The translations under genes and the position numbers were made by a program. Positions 18,060 to 27,769 of a stretch of DNA of 64,000 nt are shown in pieces (the first letter of the stretch is position 1; every line of letters starts with the position of its first letter). Below the pieces are notes generated by a model that did not search any database, was not told where the DNA came from, and saw only the letters and a list, made by a program, of their open reading frames with translations. The DNA is taken from assembly GCA_017643585.1 (NCBI GenBank), contig JAEPND010000001.1:381834-445833 (forward strand). The letters run 5' to 3'. Origin of the DNA: Maricaulis sp. (lineage in GTDB: Bacteria; Pseudomonadota; Alphaproteobacteria; Caulobacterales; Maricaulaceae).

Positions 18060-18888
18060 TCACGCGCGCAACAGCGCCCCAAGAGTGATTTCCGTCGCCA
18101 ACCAGAAGGGTGGCGTTGGCAAGACAACCACCGCCATTAATCTGGGTACAGCCCTCGCCGCCATCAAGCAGCGAGTGGTGATCATTGACCTTGATCCACA
18201 GGGAAATGCGTCGACGGGCCTGGGTGTTCCGCCTGCTGACAGGCAGGTGACAGCCTTCGACATTCTGGTCGGTGATGAACCGCTACAGTCCGCGCTGACG
18301 AAGACCGTGGTTCCGGGCCTTCAGATCGTGCCGTCAGATGTGTTGTTGTCCGGGGCAGAGCTGGAGCTGGCCAATGATAACCGCCGGTCATACCGGCTGA
18401 AGCGCGCGATCGAGGCCTATGTGGCTGATGCGAACCGTGAAGGCATTGACTACATCCTGATTGATTGTCCACCGTCGCTGAATGTCCTGACTGTGAATGC
18501 GCTGACGGCGTCCGATGCGATCCTGGTGCCGCTTCAGTGCGAGTTCTTCGCGCTGGAAGGCCTCACACAATTGCTCAAGACCGTTGAGCGTGTGCGCGGT
18601 CACCTCAACGCCAAGCTGGATATCCAGGGTCTGGTGCTAACCATGTATGACAGCCGCAATAATCTGTCGGCCGAAGTGGCAGCAGATGTCCGCGAGCATT
18701 TTGGCGAGAAAGTCTACAAGACGGTGATCCCTCGCAATGTGCGGGTCTCCGAGGCCCCGTCCATGGGCAAGCCGGTTCTGCTCTATGATCTCAGCTGCGC
18801 CGGGTCCAAGGCCTATGTGGCCCTCGCCAAGGAAGTCGTTCGACAGGAACGCAAACGCAAATCCGAACAGGAAAGTGAAATCGCATGA
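18049..18888 (+). CDS. parA: Chromosome partitioning ATPase ParA (Soj)
   Basis: A 279-residue MinD/ParA-type ATPase that moves ParB-parS complexes over the nucleoid. The deviant Walker A motif KGGVGKTT at 20-27 has the signature lysine, DLDPQGNAS is the A' box, and [10 protein letters not shown] is Walker B. The long form starts with GTG, 11 bases inside rsmG. Its stop overlaps the parB start as ATGA. In Caulobacter ParA relays the origin to the new pole via TipN and PopZ; those partners are not in this window. Confidence 0.97.
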   Translation: MSDNHARNSAPRVISVANQKGGVGKTTTAINLGTALAAIKQRVVIIDLDPQGNASTGLGVPPADRQVTAFDILVGDEPLQSALTKTVVPGLQIVPSDVLLSGAELELANDNRRSYRLKRAIEAYVADANREGIDYILIDCPPSLNVLTVNALTASDAILVPLQCEFFALEGLTQLLKTVERVRGHLNAKLDIQGLVLTMYDSRNNLSAEVAADVREHFGEKVYKTVIPRNVRVSEAPSMGKPVLLYDLSCAGSKAYVALAKEVVRQERKRKSEQESEIA

Positions 18889-19796
18889 GTCCCTCCGAAA
18901 AGAACAAACGTCTGGGCCGCGGCTTGTCGGCCCTGCTCGGAGAGACCCAGGAAGAGAGTTTCGAAAGTAGCGAAACGGGTACGACCGGGTCAGACCGCCC
19001 GCGCGGGGTCACCGAGATTTCGATTGACCTGATCCAGCCCAATCCGGACCAGCCCCGCAAGACCATGGTTGAAGCGGAACTGGCGGCACTCGCAGAATCG
19101 ATCGCGGAAAAAGGTGTCGTTCAGCCCATCCTCGTGCGTCCGGTCGAGAGCGGCACGCGTTATGAAATCGTAGCAGGCGAACGCCGATGGCGCGCCGCGC
19201 AACGGGCGCGGTTGCATGAAATTCCAGCACTTGTTCGAGAGCTGACGGATCGCGAAACACTCGAGATCGGCATTGTCGAGAACGTCCAGCGCGCCGATCT
19301 CAATCCGATCGAGGAGGCGCAATCCTATCGCCAGCTGATTGATCGCTTTGGTCATACCCAGGAGGATGTCGCCCAGGCCGTGGCCAAGAGCCGCTCCCAC
19401 ATCGCGAACATGATGCGCTTGCTCAACCTTCCTGACGGTATTCAGAGTTATGTCGCGGAGGGGCAGCTCTCGGCCGGTCATGCCCGCGCGATTGCGACGG
19501 CGCCCAATGCGGAACAGCTCGCTGAGGAGATCATCGCCAGGGGTCTGTCCGTGCGCGAGGCGGAGCGCCTGGCCAAGGGAGTGACCGCGCCGGAGAAAAA
19601 ATCAGCCGGAAAGTCCAGCGGTGACGCGGGAGAGAAGGACGCAGACACGCGCGCCCTTGAAGCCGACATCGCGTCTCGGCTCGGGTTGTCGGTTGATATC
19701 CGTCATGGCGCCAAGGGCGGAGAAATCCGGGTACACTACCAGACATTGGAACAACTCGACGATGTGTGTCGTCGGTTGAGTAACGGGTCGGTTTAG
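18885..19796 (+). CDS. parB: Chromosome partitioning protein ParB (Spo0J)
   Basis: A 303-residue CTP-dependent DNA clamp that loads at parS. The N-terminal LGRGLSALLGE at about 10-20 is the ParA-stimulating peptide. The CTPase core shows QPNPDQPRK, GERRWRA at 98-104 and ENVQRADLNPIEEA at 132-145. A helix-turn-helix follows at about 156-178 (TQEDVAQAVAKSRSHIANMM), then a low-complexity linker and a dimerisation domain. Both parS sites lie 1.4-3.4 kb upstream, so loading and spreading would cover the whole operon. The stop overlaps convergent holA by 4 bases. Confidence 0.97.
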   Translation: MSPSEKNKRLGRGLSALLGETQEESFESSETGTTGSDRPRGVTEISIDLIQPNPDQPRKTMVEAELAALAESIAEKGVVQPILVRPVESGTRYEIVAGERRWRAAQRARLHEIPALVRELTDRETLEIGIVENVQRADLNPIEEAQSYRQLIDRFGHTQEDVAQAVAKSRSHIANMMRLLNLPDGIQSYVAEGQLSAGHARAIATAPNAEQLAEEIIARGLSVREAERLAKGVTAPEKKSAGKSSGDAGEKDADTRALEADIASRLGLSVDIRHGAKGGEIRVHYQTLEQLDDVCRRLSNGSV

Positions 19797-20845
19797 CGTC
19801 GCGCTCTCGCGGCGCCACGGGCCAGTCGAAGGACCAGATCCCCGGTCAGCGCCTCTGAGGGGCTTCCAGATCGCTTGATTTGCCGCTCTAAATCAAAGGC
19901 CAACTCCCGCGCGGCGTCGAGACGACGTCCCTGCCAGAACCCCATTTGTCTTTTAAATTGAGCAGCTTGTGGCCCAAATCGCGGTGCTCCTGACCGGGCG
20001 ATCGCGCCATCATTTCCGCCGTTGGCATGTGCGATTCCAAATTGATCCAAACGACGTTGAATCGCTCTCAAAATCGCAACCGCACTCACGCCTGCGCCCA
20101 TGGCACGCGCATAACTTGAATCCAGCTTGGCCAGGTCGCCATCGAACAGCGGGCCAAGAATGGCATCAAGGGCGCTGTCTCCATGATCGGCCGCGACGGC
20201 TTCGACATCATCCAGGCTGACTACGTCCTCGCCCGGCGCGCGTTGGTCACGAAGCCCCTTGTACAAAATCAGCTTGTCGATCTCGTTTCGCGCCATCGCC
20301 CTGTCGCCCTCGAGCTTGGGCAACCAGTTCGCTCGAGCATCAGGATCGAGAGACAGTCCCTCGGACCGGAGCATCTCATCGGCAAGATCACCGAGTGATT
20401 GAGAGTTGTCGGCATAACAGGCGATGGTCGCCGCTTTTTTCGCCGGCTCGAAAGCCTTGCGTAGTTTGCCGCGCGGCGTCAGGTCTCCTGACTCGACCAC
20501 CAATCGCGCTTCGAAGGCCTGGCCGGCTTCGATCTGCGCGAGAACATCCAGAACAGGACCACTGCCTGTTTCCCCGCTCAGTCGCACCCGCACGAGACGC
20601 GCTCCCCCTGTCAGGGACATCGCAGCCATGGCATCTGCCAGCGACGCCGGATCCGCTTTCAGGTCATCTTCTGTGAGCTGGGTCAGTGCAAAAGGATCGT
20701 CGGGATCCTCCAGCAGGTTTTTCACCAGGCCCGTGGCGCGTTCATGGGCCAGCCCACGGTCGGGGCCAAAGACCAGAAAGGCCGTCAGGGAAGGATCAGG
20801 TCGAGCAACCTGACGATCAGCATCGCGCGGTGCGATCTTTACCAA
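19793..20845 (-). CDS. holA: DNA polymerase III delta subunit
   Basis: A 350-residue clamp-loader subunit that opens the beta sliding clamp. The FLVFGPDRGLAHERA block near residues 24-38 is the degenerate nucleotide-binding region typical of delta. LVVESGDLTPRGKLRKAFE and later SYARAMGAGVSAVAILRAIQRRLDQ belong to domains II and III. The start codon appears to be TTG, inside the last codons of lptE, giving VKIAPRDADRQ, which fits the usual alphaproteobacterial N-terminus. It follows lptE and leuS in one leftward operon, as in many Proteobacteria. Confidence 0.88.
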   Translation of the reverse strand: MVKIAPRDADRQVARPDPSLTAFLVFGPDRGLAHERATGLVKNLLEDPDDPFALTQLTEDDLKADPASLADAMAAMSLTGGARLVRVRLSGETGSGPVLDVLAQIEAGQAFEARLVVESGDLTPRGKLRKAFEPAKKAATIACYADNSQSLGDLADEMLRSEGLSLDPDARANWLPKLEGDRAMARNEIDKLILYKGLRDQRAPGEDVVSLDDVEAVAADHGDSALDAILGPLFDGDLAKLDSSYARAMGAGVSAVAILRAIQRRLDQFGIAHANGGNDGAIARSGAPRFGPQAAQFKRQMGFWQGRRLDAARELAFDLERQIKRSGSPSEALTGDLVLRLARGAARARR

Positions 20846-21336
20846 AGCTCGCCATTCCTTGCCGCGCGGGCGAGTTGCATCGTGATCCGGTCTGCGGCGT
20901 CCTGGGCAGCACGTTCCTCCGCATCCAGCTGGGCGGTCTGGGAGGCATAGGCTGCACTGGAGGCATTGTAGGATGTTTCCGCGGTCACGCTGCCGGAGAA
21001 AAGGACATCGCCGCTGCGGTCATCAACAAGCTGGTAATCCACACTCAGACGAATGGCAAACCGGCGCGCAATGGCGTCTGCGCCAATGCCGAGCTGCGTC
21101 GCGCGCAATTCGGTTTCTGTCCTCAGCGTGCGGCCATCCCCGGCCCGTCTTGAGCCCATGGCATCAAGCAGCGCCTCTTGAAGCATGAAGTCCACACGTT
21201 CTTCGCCGGTCTCGACCTGGACATTCTCCAGCCCGCGTGCCGCGCTCCCATTGCCATACATCGGCGTGAAGCCGCACGAGGCCAGGCCCAGTGAAAGGCC
21301 TGCGATCAGGAGTGTCGAAAAACGGCGAACAGACAT
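20839..21336 (-). CDS. lptE: LPS-assembly lipoprotein LptE
   Basis: A 165-residue outer-membrane lipoprotein with signal sequence ending LASC (Cys21), followed by GFTPMYG, the hallmark of alphaproteobacterial LptE. It would plug the LptD barrel that inserts lipopolysaccharide into the outer leaflet. The middle contains LSVDYQLVDDRSGDVLFSGSVTAETSYN, again typical. It sits between leuS (5-base gap) and holA (7-base overlap). Assignment relies on the lipobox motif plus the leuS-lptE-holA order; sequence similarity in this family is weak. Confidence 0.88.
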   Translation of the reverse strand: MSVRRFSTLLIAGLSLGLASCGFTPMYGNGSAARGLENVQVETGEERVDFMLQEALLDAMGSRRAGDGRTLRTETELRATQLGIGADAIARRFAIRLSVDYQLVDDRSGDVLFSGSVTAETSYNASSAAYASQTAQLDAEERAAQDAADRITMQLARAARNGELW

Positions 21337-21341
21337 GACTT

Positions 21342-23939
21342 CTACCCAGCGACGATGTTGACGATACGGTCTGGTACAACGATGACTTTTCGTACCGTAA
21401 GCCCTTCCAGGCTGCGCGCCACCCCTTCATTGGCCAATGCCGCGCTTTTTACGGTTTCCTGATCGCTGCCACGGGCGATTTCGAGCTCGCCGCGCTTCTT
21501 CCCATTGATCTGGATCGGCATCATCACGCTGTTCTCGACCAGCAGTGCGGGATCAGCCTCTGGCCAGGCCGCATCGATGACCAGGCCCTCACCTCCAAGG
21601 CGCGCCCAGCACTCTTCAGCCAGGTGCGGAATGAAAGGTGCGATGAGGCGCGCCAGGATGCCCAGGCTCTCGGCGCGTGCGGCCAGTGAAGCGTCATCAT
21701 CTGCGGTGCACTTGCGCAGGGAGTTTACCAGATCGTGGATCTGCGCGACGGCCGAGTTGAAGCGGAAGCCTTCAATCGCATCGGTGACCGCGGCGGCAGC
21801 CTTGTGTGCGGCTTTGCGCGCATCCAGGGCCGGCCCCTCGGCCGCAGCTCCAACACTGAGTGGGCCCGGCGCATTTTCCGGCAGGGCGTCGACGGTCGTC
21901 CACAAACGCTGGATGAAGCGCCAGACACCTTCAACACCGCTATCCGTGTATTCGACGTCCCGCTCGGGCGGCGAGTCAGACAGCACAAACCAGCGCGCAG
22001 CATCAGCCCCGAAGTCCGCGATGAATGCGTCCAGATCGACGACATTCTTTTTGGATTTCGACATTTTTTCGATGGCGCCGACACTGACCTTGCCGCCGCC
22101 CTCGATCTCGACATAGGCGTCGCCCTTGCGCTCTACCTCTTCCGGCAACAGCCAGCGGCCATCTTCGGACTTGTAGGTTTCGTGCGTCACCATGCCCTGC
22201 GTGAAAAGGCCGGCGAAAGGCTCGCCGGTCGGCAAATTCATCATGCCGGCATTGTTCAGAGCGCGTGAGAAGAAGCGTGCATAGAGCAAGTGCAGGATGG
22301 CGTGCTCGATACCACCGACATACTGATCGACCGGCATCCAGTAGTTCGCATCATCGGCAACAAACGGGTCAGTGTCCGACCACGGCGATGTGAAACGCAG
22401 GAAGTACCAGGAGGAGCAGACAAAAGTGTCCAGCGTATCGGTCTCGCGACGCGCCTCTCCACCGCATTTCGGACATGTGGTGTGTTTCCAGGTCGGATGG
22501 CGTTCAAGCGGGTTGCTGGGATGGTCGAAGGTGACATCCTTCGGCAATTCCACCGGCAGCTGGTCATCCGGCACGGGCAGGGTTCCACACGTGTCACAAT
22601 GGATGACCGGGATCGGACACCCCCAGTAACGCTGTCGGGAAACCAGCCAGTCACGCAGGCGGTAGCTTGTTGCGCCCTTGCCCAGTCCGAGCTTTTCCAA
22701 TTCCTCGATGGCGCGCTCGATGGCATCCACCGTGCTCAGCCCGTCGAGGAATTTGGAGTTATAGATCGTGCCCGGGCCGGTGTAGGCCTCGTCGGTGATG
22801 GTGTGCGAGGCGGCGTCGGTGTTTGGCGGAAGAACCACCGGATTGACCGCCAGCGCGTACTTGTTGGCGAAATCCAGGTCGCGCTGGTCACCGGCCGGCG
22901 AGCCGAAAATCGCGCCCGTGCCGTAGGTCGAAAGCACGAAATTCGCGGTCCAGACCGGCAATTCCCAATCCGGATCAAACGGATGGCGGACGGTGATACC
23001 CAGATCGACACCCTTTTTCGGGGCTTTCTCGATCTCTTCTTCCGATGTGCCCATACGTTCGCACTCATGGCGGAAGCGATCGAGCTCCGGATTGTCCTCA
23101 GCCAGTTTCTTGACGATCGGATGATCGGGCGCCAGCGCCAGGAAGCTGGCACCGAACAGTGTATCGGGACGTGTCGTGAAGACGTCGATGGTCTTGCCAA
23201 ACTCTTCGGCCAGATCGTCATCGCTCAGCGGGAAACAGACTTCCGCACCCCGCGACCGACCGATCCAGTTGGACTGCATAGTGCGGACCTTGTCCGGCCA
23301 ACGCTCCAGCTCGTCCAGACCGTCAGTCAGGACGTCGGCATAATCGGTGATCTTGAAGAACCACTGGTCCAGCTCGCGCTGGACAACCAGAGCGCCCGAG
23401 CGCCAGCCACGGCCATCGATAACCTGTTCATTGGCCAGCACCGTCTGGTCGACCGGATCCCAGTTCACCTTGGCGGTTTTGCGATAAACCAGATCGCGTT
23501 CGAACAGTTTCAGGAAAATCGCCTGTTGATGCCGATAATAGGACGGGTCACACGTGGCAAATTCCCGGGACCAGTCGAGTGCCAGGCCGAGCCGCTGCAG
23601 CTGGCCGCGCATGGCGTCGATATTGTCATAGGTCCAGTCACCGGGATGAACGCCCCGATCCCGCGCTGCATTCTCGGCAGGCAGTCCAAACGCATCCCAT
23701 CCCATCGGGTGAAGGACATTGTATCCACGAGCGCGTTTATAGCGGGCGACAACATCGCCCATCGCATAGTTTCGGGAGTGCCCGACATGGATGCGTCCCG
23801 ACGGATAGGGAAACATCTCAAGCACATAGTATTTCGGAGCGTCACCCGCTTCCGCGGCGGATTTCGCCCGAAAGGAGTCACGCTCCGCCCATGCCGATTG
23901 CCACTTGGGTTCGGCTTCGCTCGGATTGTATCGGCTCAT
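21342..23939 (-). CDS. leuS: Leucyl-tRNA synthetase
   Basis: An 865-residue class I synthetase that charges tRNA-Leu. The HIGH-type motif is HVGH at 51-54 in [16 protein letters not shown], and KMSKS is intact at about 625. The editing (CP1) domain spans roughly 225-425 with [19 protein letters not shown], and a zinc-type region with CDTCGTLP and CPKCGG is present. Length is normal. It is transcribed leftward ahead of lptE and holA. A 552-codon open frame on the other strand is only a shadow of its codon bias. Confidence 0.98.
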   Translation of the reverse strand: MSRYNPSEAEPKWQSAWAERDSFRAKSAAEAGDAPKYYVLEMFPYPSGRIHVGHSRNYAMGDVVARYKRARGYNVLHPMGWDAFGLPAENAARDRGVHPGDWTYDNIDAMRGQLQRLGLALDWSREFATCDPSYYRHQQAIFLKLFERDLVYRKTAKVNWDPVDQTVLANEQVIDGRGWRSGALVVQRELDQWFFKITDYADVLTDGLDELERWPDKVRTMQSNWIGRSRGAEVCFPLSDDDLAEEFGKTIDVFTTRPDTLFGASFLALAPDHPIVKKLAEDNPELDRFRHECERMGTSEEEIEKAPKKGVDLGITVRHPFDPDWELPVWTANFVLSTYGTGAIFGSPAGDQRDLDFANKYALAVNPVVLPPNTDAASHTITDEAYTGPGTIYNSKFLDGLSTVDAIERAIEELEKLGLGKGATSYRLRDWLVSRQRYWGCPIPVIHCDTCGTLPVPDDQLPVELPKDVTFDHPSNPLERHPTWKHTTCPKCGGEARRETDTLDTFVCSSWYFLRFTSPWSDTDPFVADDANYWMPVDQYVGGIEHAILHLLYARFFSRALNNAGMMNLPTGEPFAGLFTQGMVTHETYKSEDGRWLLPEEVERKGDAYVEIEGGGKVSVGAIEKMSKSKKNVVDLDAFIADFGADAARWFVLSDSPPERDVEYTDSGVEGVWRFIQRLWTTVDALPENAPGPLSVGAAAEGPALDARKAAHKAAAAVTDAIEGFRFNSAVAQIHDLVNSLRKCTADDDASLAARAESLGILARLIAPFIPHLAEECWARLGGEGLVIDAAWPEADPALLVENSVMMPIQINGKKRGELEIARGSDQETVKSAALANEGVARSLEGLTVRKVIVVPDRIVNIVAG

Positions 23940-23981
23940 GTGATGTGACGCGGCGAGTGCCGCGCTCCCGATGGACCGGGT

Positions 23982-24476
23982 TTAGTCTTCCAGTTGCGAA
24001 ATTCGCAGCTGGCGCGCCCGTGTCAGAATGGAATTTTCGATTTCATAGGCGGTTTCGGTGCTGGCTTCAGCATCGATCCAGCCGCCATTCTCTTCGCGGA
24101 CCTGGCGGAAGACGTTAACTGCCAGGGCGTCAGCACGCAGGCGCGTGTCGAGAATATAGACGGTGAGCTTGAAGCGCTCGGTTGTCATATCGGGATTGGC
24201 ATACCAATCCGTGATGATAACACCGCCAAACGGGTCAACTTCAGCCAGCGGCATGAAGCTGATCGTGTCCAGGCTGGCACGCCATAGATAGCCATTGACG
24301 CCAATGCCTTCGACTGACACCTCATTGCCACCACCCAGCGGGTTGGGCAGCGAAGGCAGGCGGAAGCCAGAGGAACCCTCTGAAGATGCTGATTCATTAT
24401 TGCCAAGCGTAGAGCAGGCAGGAAGAACAAGCACCGAGGCGGCGAGAACGGCACCGAGAATCCGACGGTCAAACAT
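23982..24476 (-). CDS. DUF3576 family lipoprotein
   Basis: A 164-residue predicted lipoprotein. The ATG at 24476 has GAAGGAG nine bases upstream, and the signal peptide ends VLPAC (Cys21). The mature part shows GVNGYLWRASLDTISFMPLAEVDPFGGVIITDWY and RADALAVNVFRQVREENGGW, which match the DUF3576 family from memory. Function is unknown. It lies 42 bases upstream of leuS in the same orientation, a pairing common in Alphaproteobacteria, and could share its transcript. Longer in-frame starts would spoil the signal peptide. Confidence 0.8.
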   Translation of the reverse strand: MFDRRILGAVLAASVLVLPACSTLGNNESASSEGSSGFRLPSLPNPLGGGNEVSVEGIGVNGYLWRASLDTISFMPLAEVDPFGGVIITDWYANPDMTTERFKLTVYILDTRLRADALAVNVFRQVREENGGWIDAEASTETAYEIENSILTRARQLRISQLED

Positions 24477-24738
24477 CAGCCGCGACTCCTTCAAACAAGA
24501 CGGCGAAAACACAGAGTTGCAATGGGAAACAAAGATTTCCCACAATTTCAAGCTTTGTATAACACGCCATTTGCCATAGGCCAGCGTTGAAAGGCACCCA
24601 GCGCGACCGTGGCAAATCTATCACAGGCCATCAAGAACCAGATCCTTTGCGATATCACCTACTTGACCCAGGCGGCGTGCTCATCTCCCTTAAGGTGCGA
24701 CGTCCGGGGGGACGGGGCCGATCGGCGGGGCCGTGAGT

Positions 24739-25959
24739 ATGTTGAGGACATGTAGCGCGTACACTTTCGCAGCTGTGTCCATGATGCTCACGGCTCCGCC
24801 GACTTTTTCTCAGGACAATCCAGGATTTGACGCCGAAACGCGCTGGCAGTTCGATGCGGGCGCGGTTGTTGCATTTGGCGAAGACGACGAGGCCGAGTTT
24901 CTTGCTGATGCCGAGACGCGTCTGGATTGGGAAGCCATCACATTAGAAGGCCGGCGCTGGGGTTTTGTGCTGGCGGGGCGGGCCGAACGCGATCCGAGCC
25001 GTGCGGGCTGGGGCGGTCGTGTTGGCCAGTGCCCGGCGGGTCAGGCCGATTGCGCTGATGATGGCGCGGGCAATGCCCTACGTGGCGTGACCTCTGGATT
25101 GCAGGCCGGCGTAGACGAGAGTTTCGATGATTTTCGTGGCGCCCTCACCCAGGCCTATGGATTTGCCCATTTTGGTTATGGCGAGGTCCGGTTGGGCTAT
25201 GGCGATGGCGCGGCCCGGCTCGACGCGGTCGCTCCGCCGACCAGCTTCCGCCTGTCTCGAGCAGATAATGGGCGGGTCGACCTGACGGGATTGTCCGCGA
25301 GCCGAACCTTCAACTATGCCTCCGGACAGTCTCCAAAGCTCGTTTTCCGCTCAATTGCTCTGGGTCAGACCCGGACCATCGGCAGCTTCCGTGGCAGCCT
25401 GTCCTACACGCCGACCGTCGACGGTTGCGGCGTTGATGTTTGCGATTACCAGGACGGGCTCGCCGGGGTCAGCGTTCCGCAGATCGAGGATGTCCTCGAA
25501 CTCGGCGGGCTGTATGAGATTCAGCGTGGCGAGACTGATGTATCGTTTTCAATCGGTTACGCGACCGGTTCGGCCGAGCCCGCAGGTCCTGCACTGACGG
25601 ATTTGCAGGTTCTCGACGCAGGCCTGCGGTTTGACCGGAACGGCTGGTCCGGCGGTGTGCGGTGGCTGCACAGCAATAATGCGACGGACGGGGATTACGA
25701 AGCGTTGTCTGCGTCCCTGGCGCGCGAGCAGGGCGACTGGCTCTATGCGCTTGAGTGGGCGGGCTTCAGCGATAATACCGTCCATGCAGATGGACAGACG
25801 CTGCAGCTAGGCGCCTCAAAACTGCTTGGAGATCATTGGCTTGCGGGGCTTGGCCTACAATATGCCGAGCGCGATGAAGCTCGTGTCACACCCGCCGGTC
25901 GACGCGCTGAAACGGTCGATTCAACGACATTTTTCATCGAACTCGGTTGGCGATATTGA
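24739..25959 (+). CDS. Porin-like outer-membrane beta-barrel protein
   Basis: A 406-residue protein with a signal peptide (cleavage likely after about residue 25) and alternating amphipathic strands typical of trimeric porins. It ends ELGWRY, a terminal aromatic residue as needed for outer-membrane insertion. FGYGEVRLGYGDGAARL and LTLQLGASKLLGDHWLAGLGL-like strands support a general porin. Two cysteine pairs (GQCPAGQADC and DGCGVDVCDY) probably lie in extracellular loops and could form disulfides. A GTG two codons upstream (24733) is an alternative start. Substrate is unknown. Confidence 0.78.
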   Translation: MLRTCSAYTFAAVSMMLTAPPTFSQDNPGFDAETRWQFDAGAVVAFGEDDEAEFLADAETRLDWEAITLEGRRWGFVLAGRAERDPSRAGWGGRVGQCPAGQADCADDGAGNALRGVTSGLQAGVDESFDDFRGALTQAYGFAHFGYGEVRLGYGDGAARLDAVAPPTSFRLSRADNGRVDLTGLSASRTFNYASGQSPKLVFRSIALGQTRTIGSFRGSLSYTPTVDGCGVDVCDYQDGLAGVSVPQIEDVLELGGLYEIQRGETDVSFSIGYATGSAEPAGPALTDLQVLDAGLRFDRNGWSGGVRWLHSNNATDGDYEALSASLAREQGDWLYALEWAGFSDNTVHADGQTLQLGASKLLGDHWLAGLGLQYAERDEARVTPAGRRAETVDSTTFFIELGWRY

Positions 25960-26060
25960 CAAATCGGCAACACGAAGTCGGAATCTGCCGCGCGCGCATC
26001 AGAAACTACTTGGGGGAATGTCCTCGCTGACGTTATGTTGGCTGGGTGAGGGAGCAATCC

Positions 26061-26489
26061 ATGTCCATCGGGAATGTCACATCGCGGTTACGTATGACTG
26101 CAGCCGGCGCGTTTGCGCTGGCCGTTGGTGTATGCGCGCCCGCCTTGGCCCAGGACACGGCGAGCGATACCTCGGTCCAGTCCGACACGCCTTGGTATGA
26201 GTCCTTCTCTCTCAACCAGGATGTGGGCCTGCCGCTGGCGCTGGAAGAAATTCCGACCATCGACTGGTCCGTGAATGACCGTCTCGGCATCACGCTGGGT
26301 ATTCGCGAAGATCTGGGTCGCCCCACGGATGTTGATGATTTCAGCGCGGGCGTGACCTATGACCTGAACGGTCGTATCCGTTTCGGCGGGCAGTTCCGTT
26401 TCACGACGCCGACCGACGAGCTGTTCATGATGGACGAGACGGACGAGCCAGAGCCGGAAATCAAGTTCGAGTCATCGGTTCGCTTCTGA
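26061..26489 (+). CDS. NtrZ-like periplasmic regulatory protein
   Basis: A 142-residue protein with a signal peptide ending APALAQ (about residue 31) and a compact mature domain WYESFSLNQDVG, RLGITLGIREDLGRP, FSAGVTYDLNGRIRFGGQFRF and a C-terminal IKFESSVRF. This pattern resembles, from memory, Caulobacter NtrZ, a periplasmic protein affecting the NtrY sensor kinase, but I cannot align it here. GAGGGAG precedes the ATG at good spacing. The mature part could also be a small beta-barrel or beta-sandwich. No ntrYX genes are in the window. An intrinsic terminator follows. Confidence 0.55.
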   Translation: MSIGNVTSRLRMTAAGAFALAVGVCAPALAQDTASDTSVQSDTPWYESFSLNQDVGLPLALEEIPTIDWSVNDRLGITLGIREDLGRPTDVDDFSAGVTYDLNGRIRFGGQFRFTTPTDELFMMDETDEPEPEIKFESSVRF

Positions 26490-27102
26490 TCCCGTCAACC
26501 ATTGCTATGCCCGCCAACCCTCGGTCAGCCAGACGCGCGAGGGTTTTTTTGTGTACGCCGCCCAGCGCGTGAATGCTCAGGTCCACGCGACGGGCCATAA
26601 GAGCCACGCGCCGCGGGCCCATCGGACGCGTTGCGCTGGCGCTGCGAGACGCGAAGACGGGCGAGAGAAAAGCCGCATCTATTCCGGCCGACCTGGCCCG
26701 GGTCAGGGCTGCGTGTGAGTGCGCGGCAGAGGTGAAGATCTCGGTCGCGCCGCGTCCCCGGGCGGAATGGGCCCGGGCCAGCATCCGCTCTGGCCAGTGA
26801 ACACCGTCCGCGCCGACCGCGCGCGCAAGGGATAGATCCGAAGACACCAGGAACACGATCTGTCGACTGCGACAGAGCGCGGCGAGGCCCTGTGCGACTT
26901 CAAGCCGGTTCCTGGCGCCAAAATGCCGATAGATGAAGCCGCAGTGCGGAGGCGTTGCTTCGAGCAGGGCACGCATATCGGCATGGCGGTCTGGGTCAGT
27001 CATCACCCAGAGCTGAGGCAGACCGTCCTGGTCGAAACCGAAGAGACGCTGCGCAGATATTGCCAAGCGGCTGCCCAGGGCATAAGGCGGGCGTATGAGC
27101 AT
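26461..27102 (-). CDS. Thiamine phosphate synthase-like (ThiE/TenI family)
   Basis: A 213-residue TIM-barrel protein with the ThiE/TenI pattern: QLWVMTDPDRH near the start, GVHWPE for the phosphate-side loop, EIFTSAAHSHAALTRARSAGIDAAFLSPVFASRSASATRPMGPRR, then HALGGVHKKTLARLADRGLAGIAMVDGI. ThiE joins the thiazole and pyrimidine halves of thiamine; TenI-type paralogues have other roles, and the loop sequences here diverge enough to leave this open. It is not in a thiamine operon and no TPP riboswitch was seen. The ATG overlaps the divergent yggS start by 8 bases, and the 3' end overlaps the ntrZ-like gene by 29. Confidence 0.75.
   Translation of the reverse strand: MLIRPPYALGSRLAISAQRLFGFDQDGLPQLWVMTDPDRHADMRALLEATPPHCGFIYRHFGARNRLEVAQGLAALCRSRQIVFLVSSDLSLARAVGADGVHWPERMLARAHSARGRGATEIFTSAAHSHAALTRARSAGIDAAFLSPVFASRSASATRPMGPRRVALMARRVDLSIHALGGVHKKTLARLADRGLAGIAMVDGIRSEPMTRT
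26516..26550 (+). terminator. Intrinsic terminator after the ntrZ-like gene
   Basis: AACCCTCG (26516-26523) pairs with CGAGGGTT (26538-26545), with a 14-base loop and a T-run to 26550. It terminates rightward transcription from the ntrZ-like gene. The whole hairpin lies inside the coding sequence of the convergent thiE-like gene, where it is read as codons near its C-terminus. Confidence 0.8.
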
Positions 27103-27769
27103 CGCTGAAGACATCTCCCAAAACCGGACAGCAATCCTGAACCGTATCGACGAGGCAGCGCAAGCCGCCGGGCGGTCCGATGACAGGCCAACCCTGGTTG
27201 CCGTGTCCAAACGCCAGGACGCTACACGTATTGATGCCGCTCTCGCCGCGGGACAGCGCGTGTTCGGCGAGAACCGTGTTCAGGAAGCGCAACAGCACTG
27301 GCAAGGGCGTCGCGAGGATGTTCCCGATCTCGTGCTCCGCCTGATTGGGCCGCTGCAGACCAACAAGGCCGCGGATGCGGTGGCTTTGTTTGATGTCATC
27401 GAGACTGTCGATCGTGAGAAGCTGGCCCGCAAACTGGCCGATGAAATGGCACGGCAGCAACGCTCGCCTCGTTTGTATATCCAGATCAACACAGGCGAAG
27501 AGACGCAGAAATCCGGCGTTCTCCCGGCGGATCTGCCGGCATTCCTCAATCTCTGTCGGGGCGAGCTTGATTTACAGATCGAGGGTCTGATGTGCATACC
27601 GCCGGTCGAGGAGCCGGCTGGTCTGCATTTCGCGCTACTGGCCAAGCTGGCGCGCGAAAACGGGCTGAACCGCCTGTCCATGGGCATGAGCTCGGACTAT
27701 GAGATTGCGGTCCAGCTGGGCGCGAGCTCGGTTCGTGTTGGCACGGCCCTGTTCGGCGCCCGCGACTAG
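27095..27769 (+). CDS. yggS: YggS-family PLP homeostasis protein
   Basis: A 224-residue member of the PLPBP/YggS family, which binds pyridoxal 5'-phosphate on a lysine (K39 in LVAVSKRQD) and buffers its free pool; no catalytic activity is established. VFGENRVQEAQ, LIGPLQTNKA, INTGEETQKSGV, GLMCIPP, LSMGMSSDYEIAVQLGASSVRVGTALFG are family signatures, the last containing the phosphate-binding loop. AAGG lies seven bases before the ATG. Its stop overlaps the convergent L,D-transpeptidase by 4 bases. Confidence 0.95.
   Translation: MSIAEDISQNRTAILNRIDEAAQAAGRSDDRPTLVAVSKRQDATRIDAALAAGQRVFGENRVQEAQQHWQGRREDVPDLVLRLIGPLQTNKAADAVALFDVIETVDREKLARKLADEMARQQRSPRLYIQINTGEETQKSGVLPADLPAFLNLCRGELDLQIEGLMCIPPVEEPAGLHFALLAKLARENGLNRLSMGMSSDYEIAVQLGASSVRVGTALFGARD

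Noticed and set aside
22290-23948. A 552-codon open frame on the strand opposite leuS
   Set aside because: It covers leuS almost exactly, has no family motif or ribosome site, and is a codon-bias shadow in high-GC DNA.
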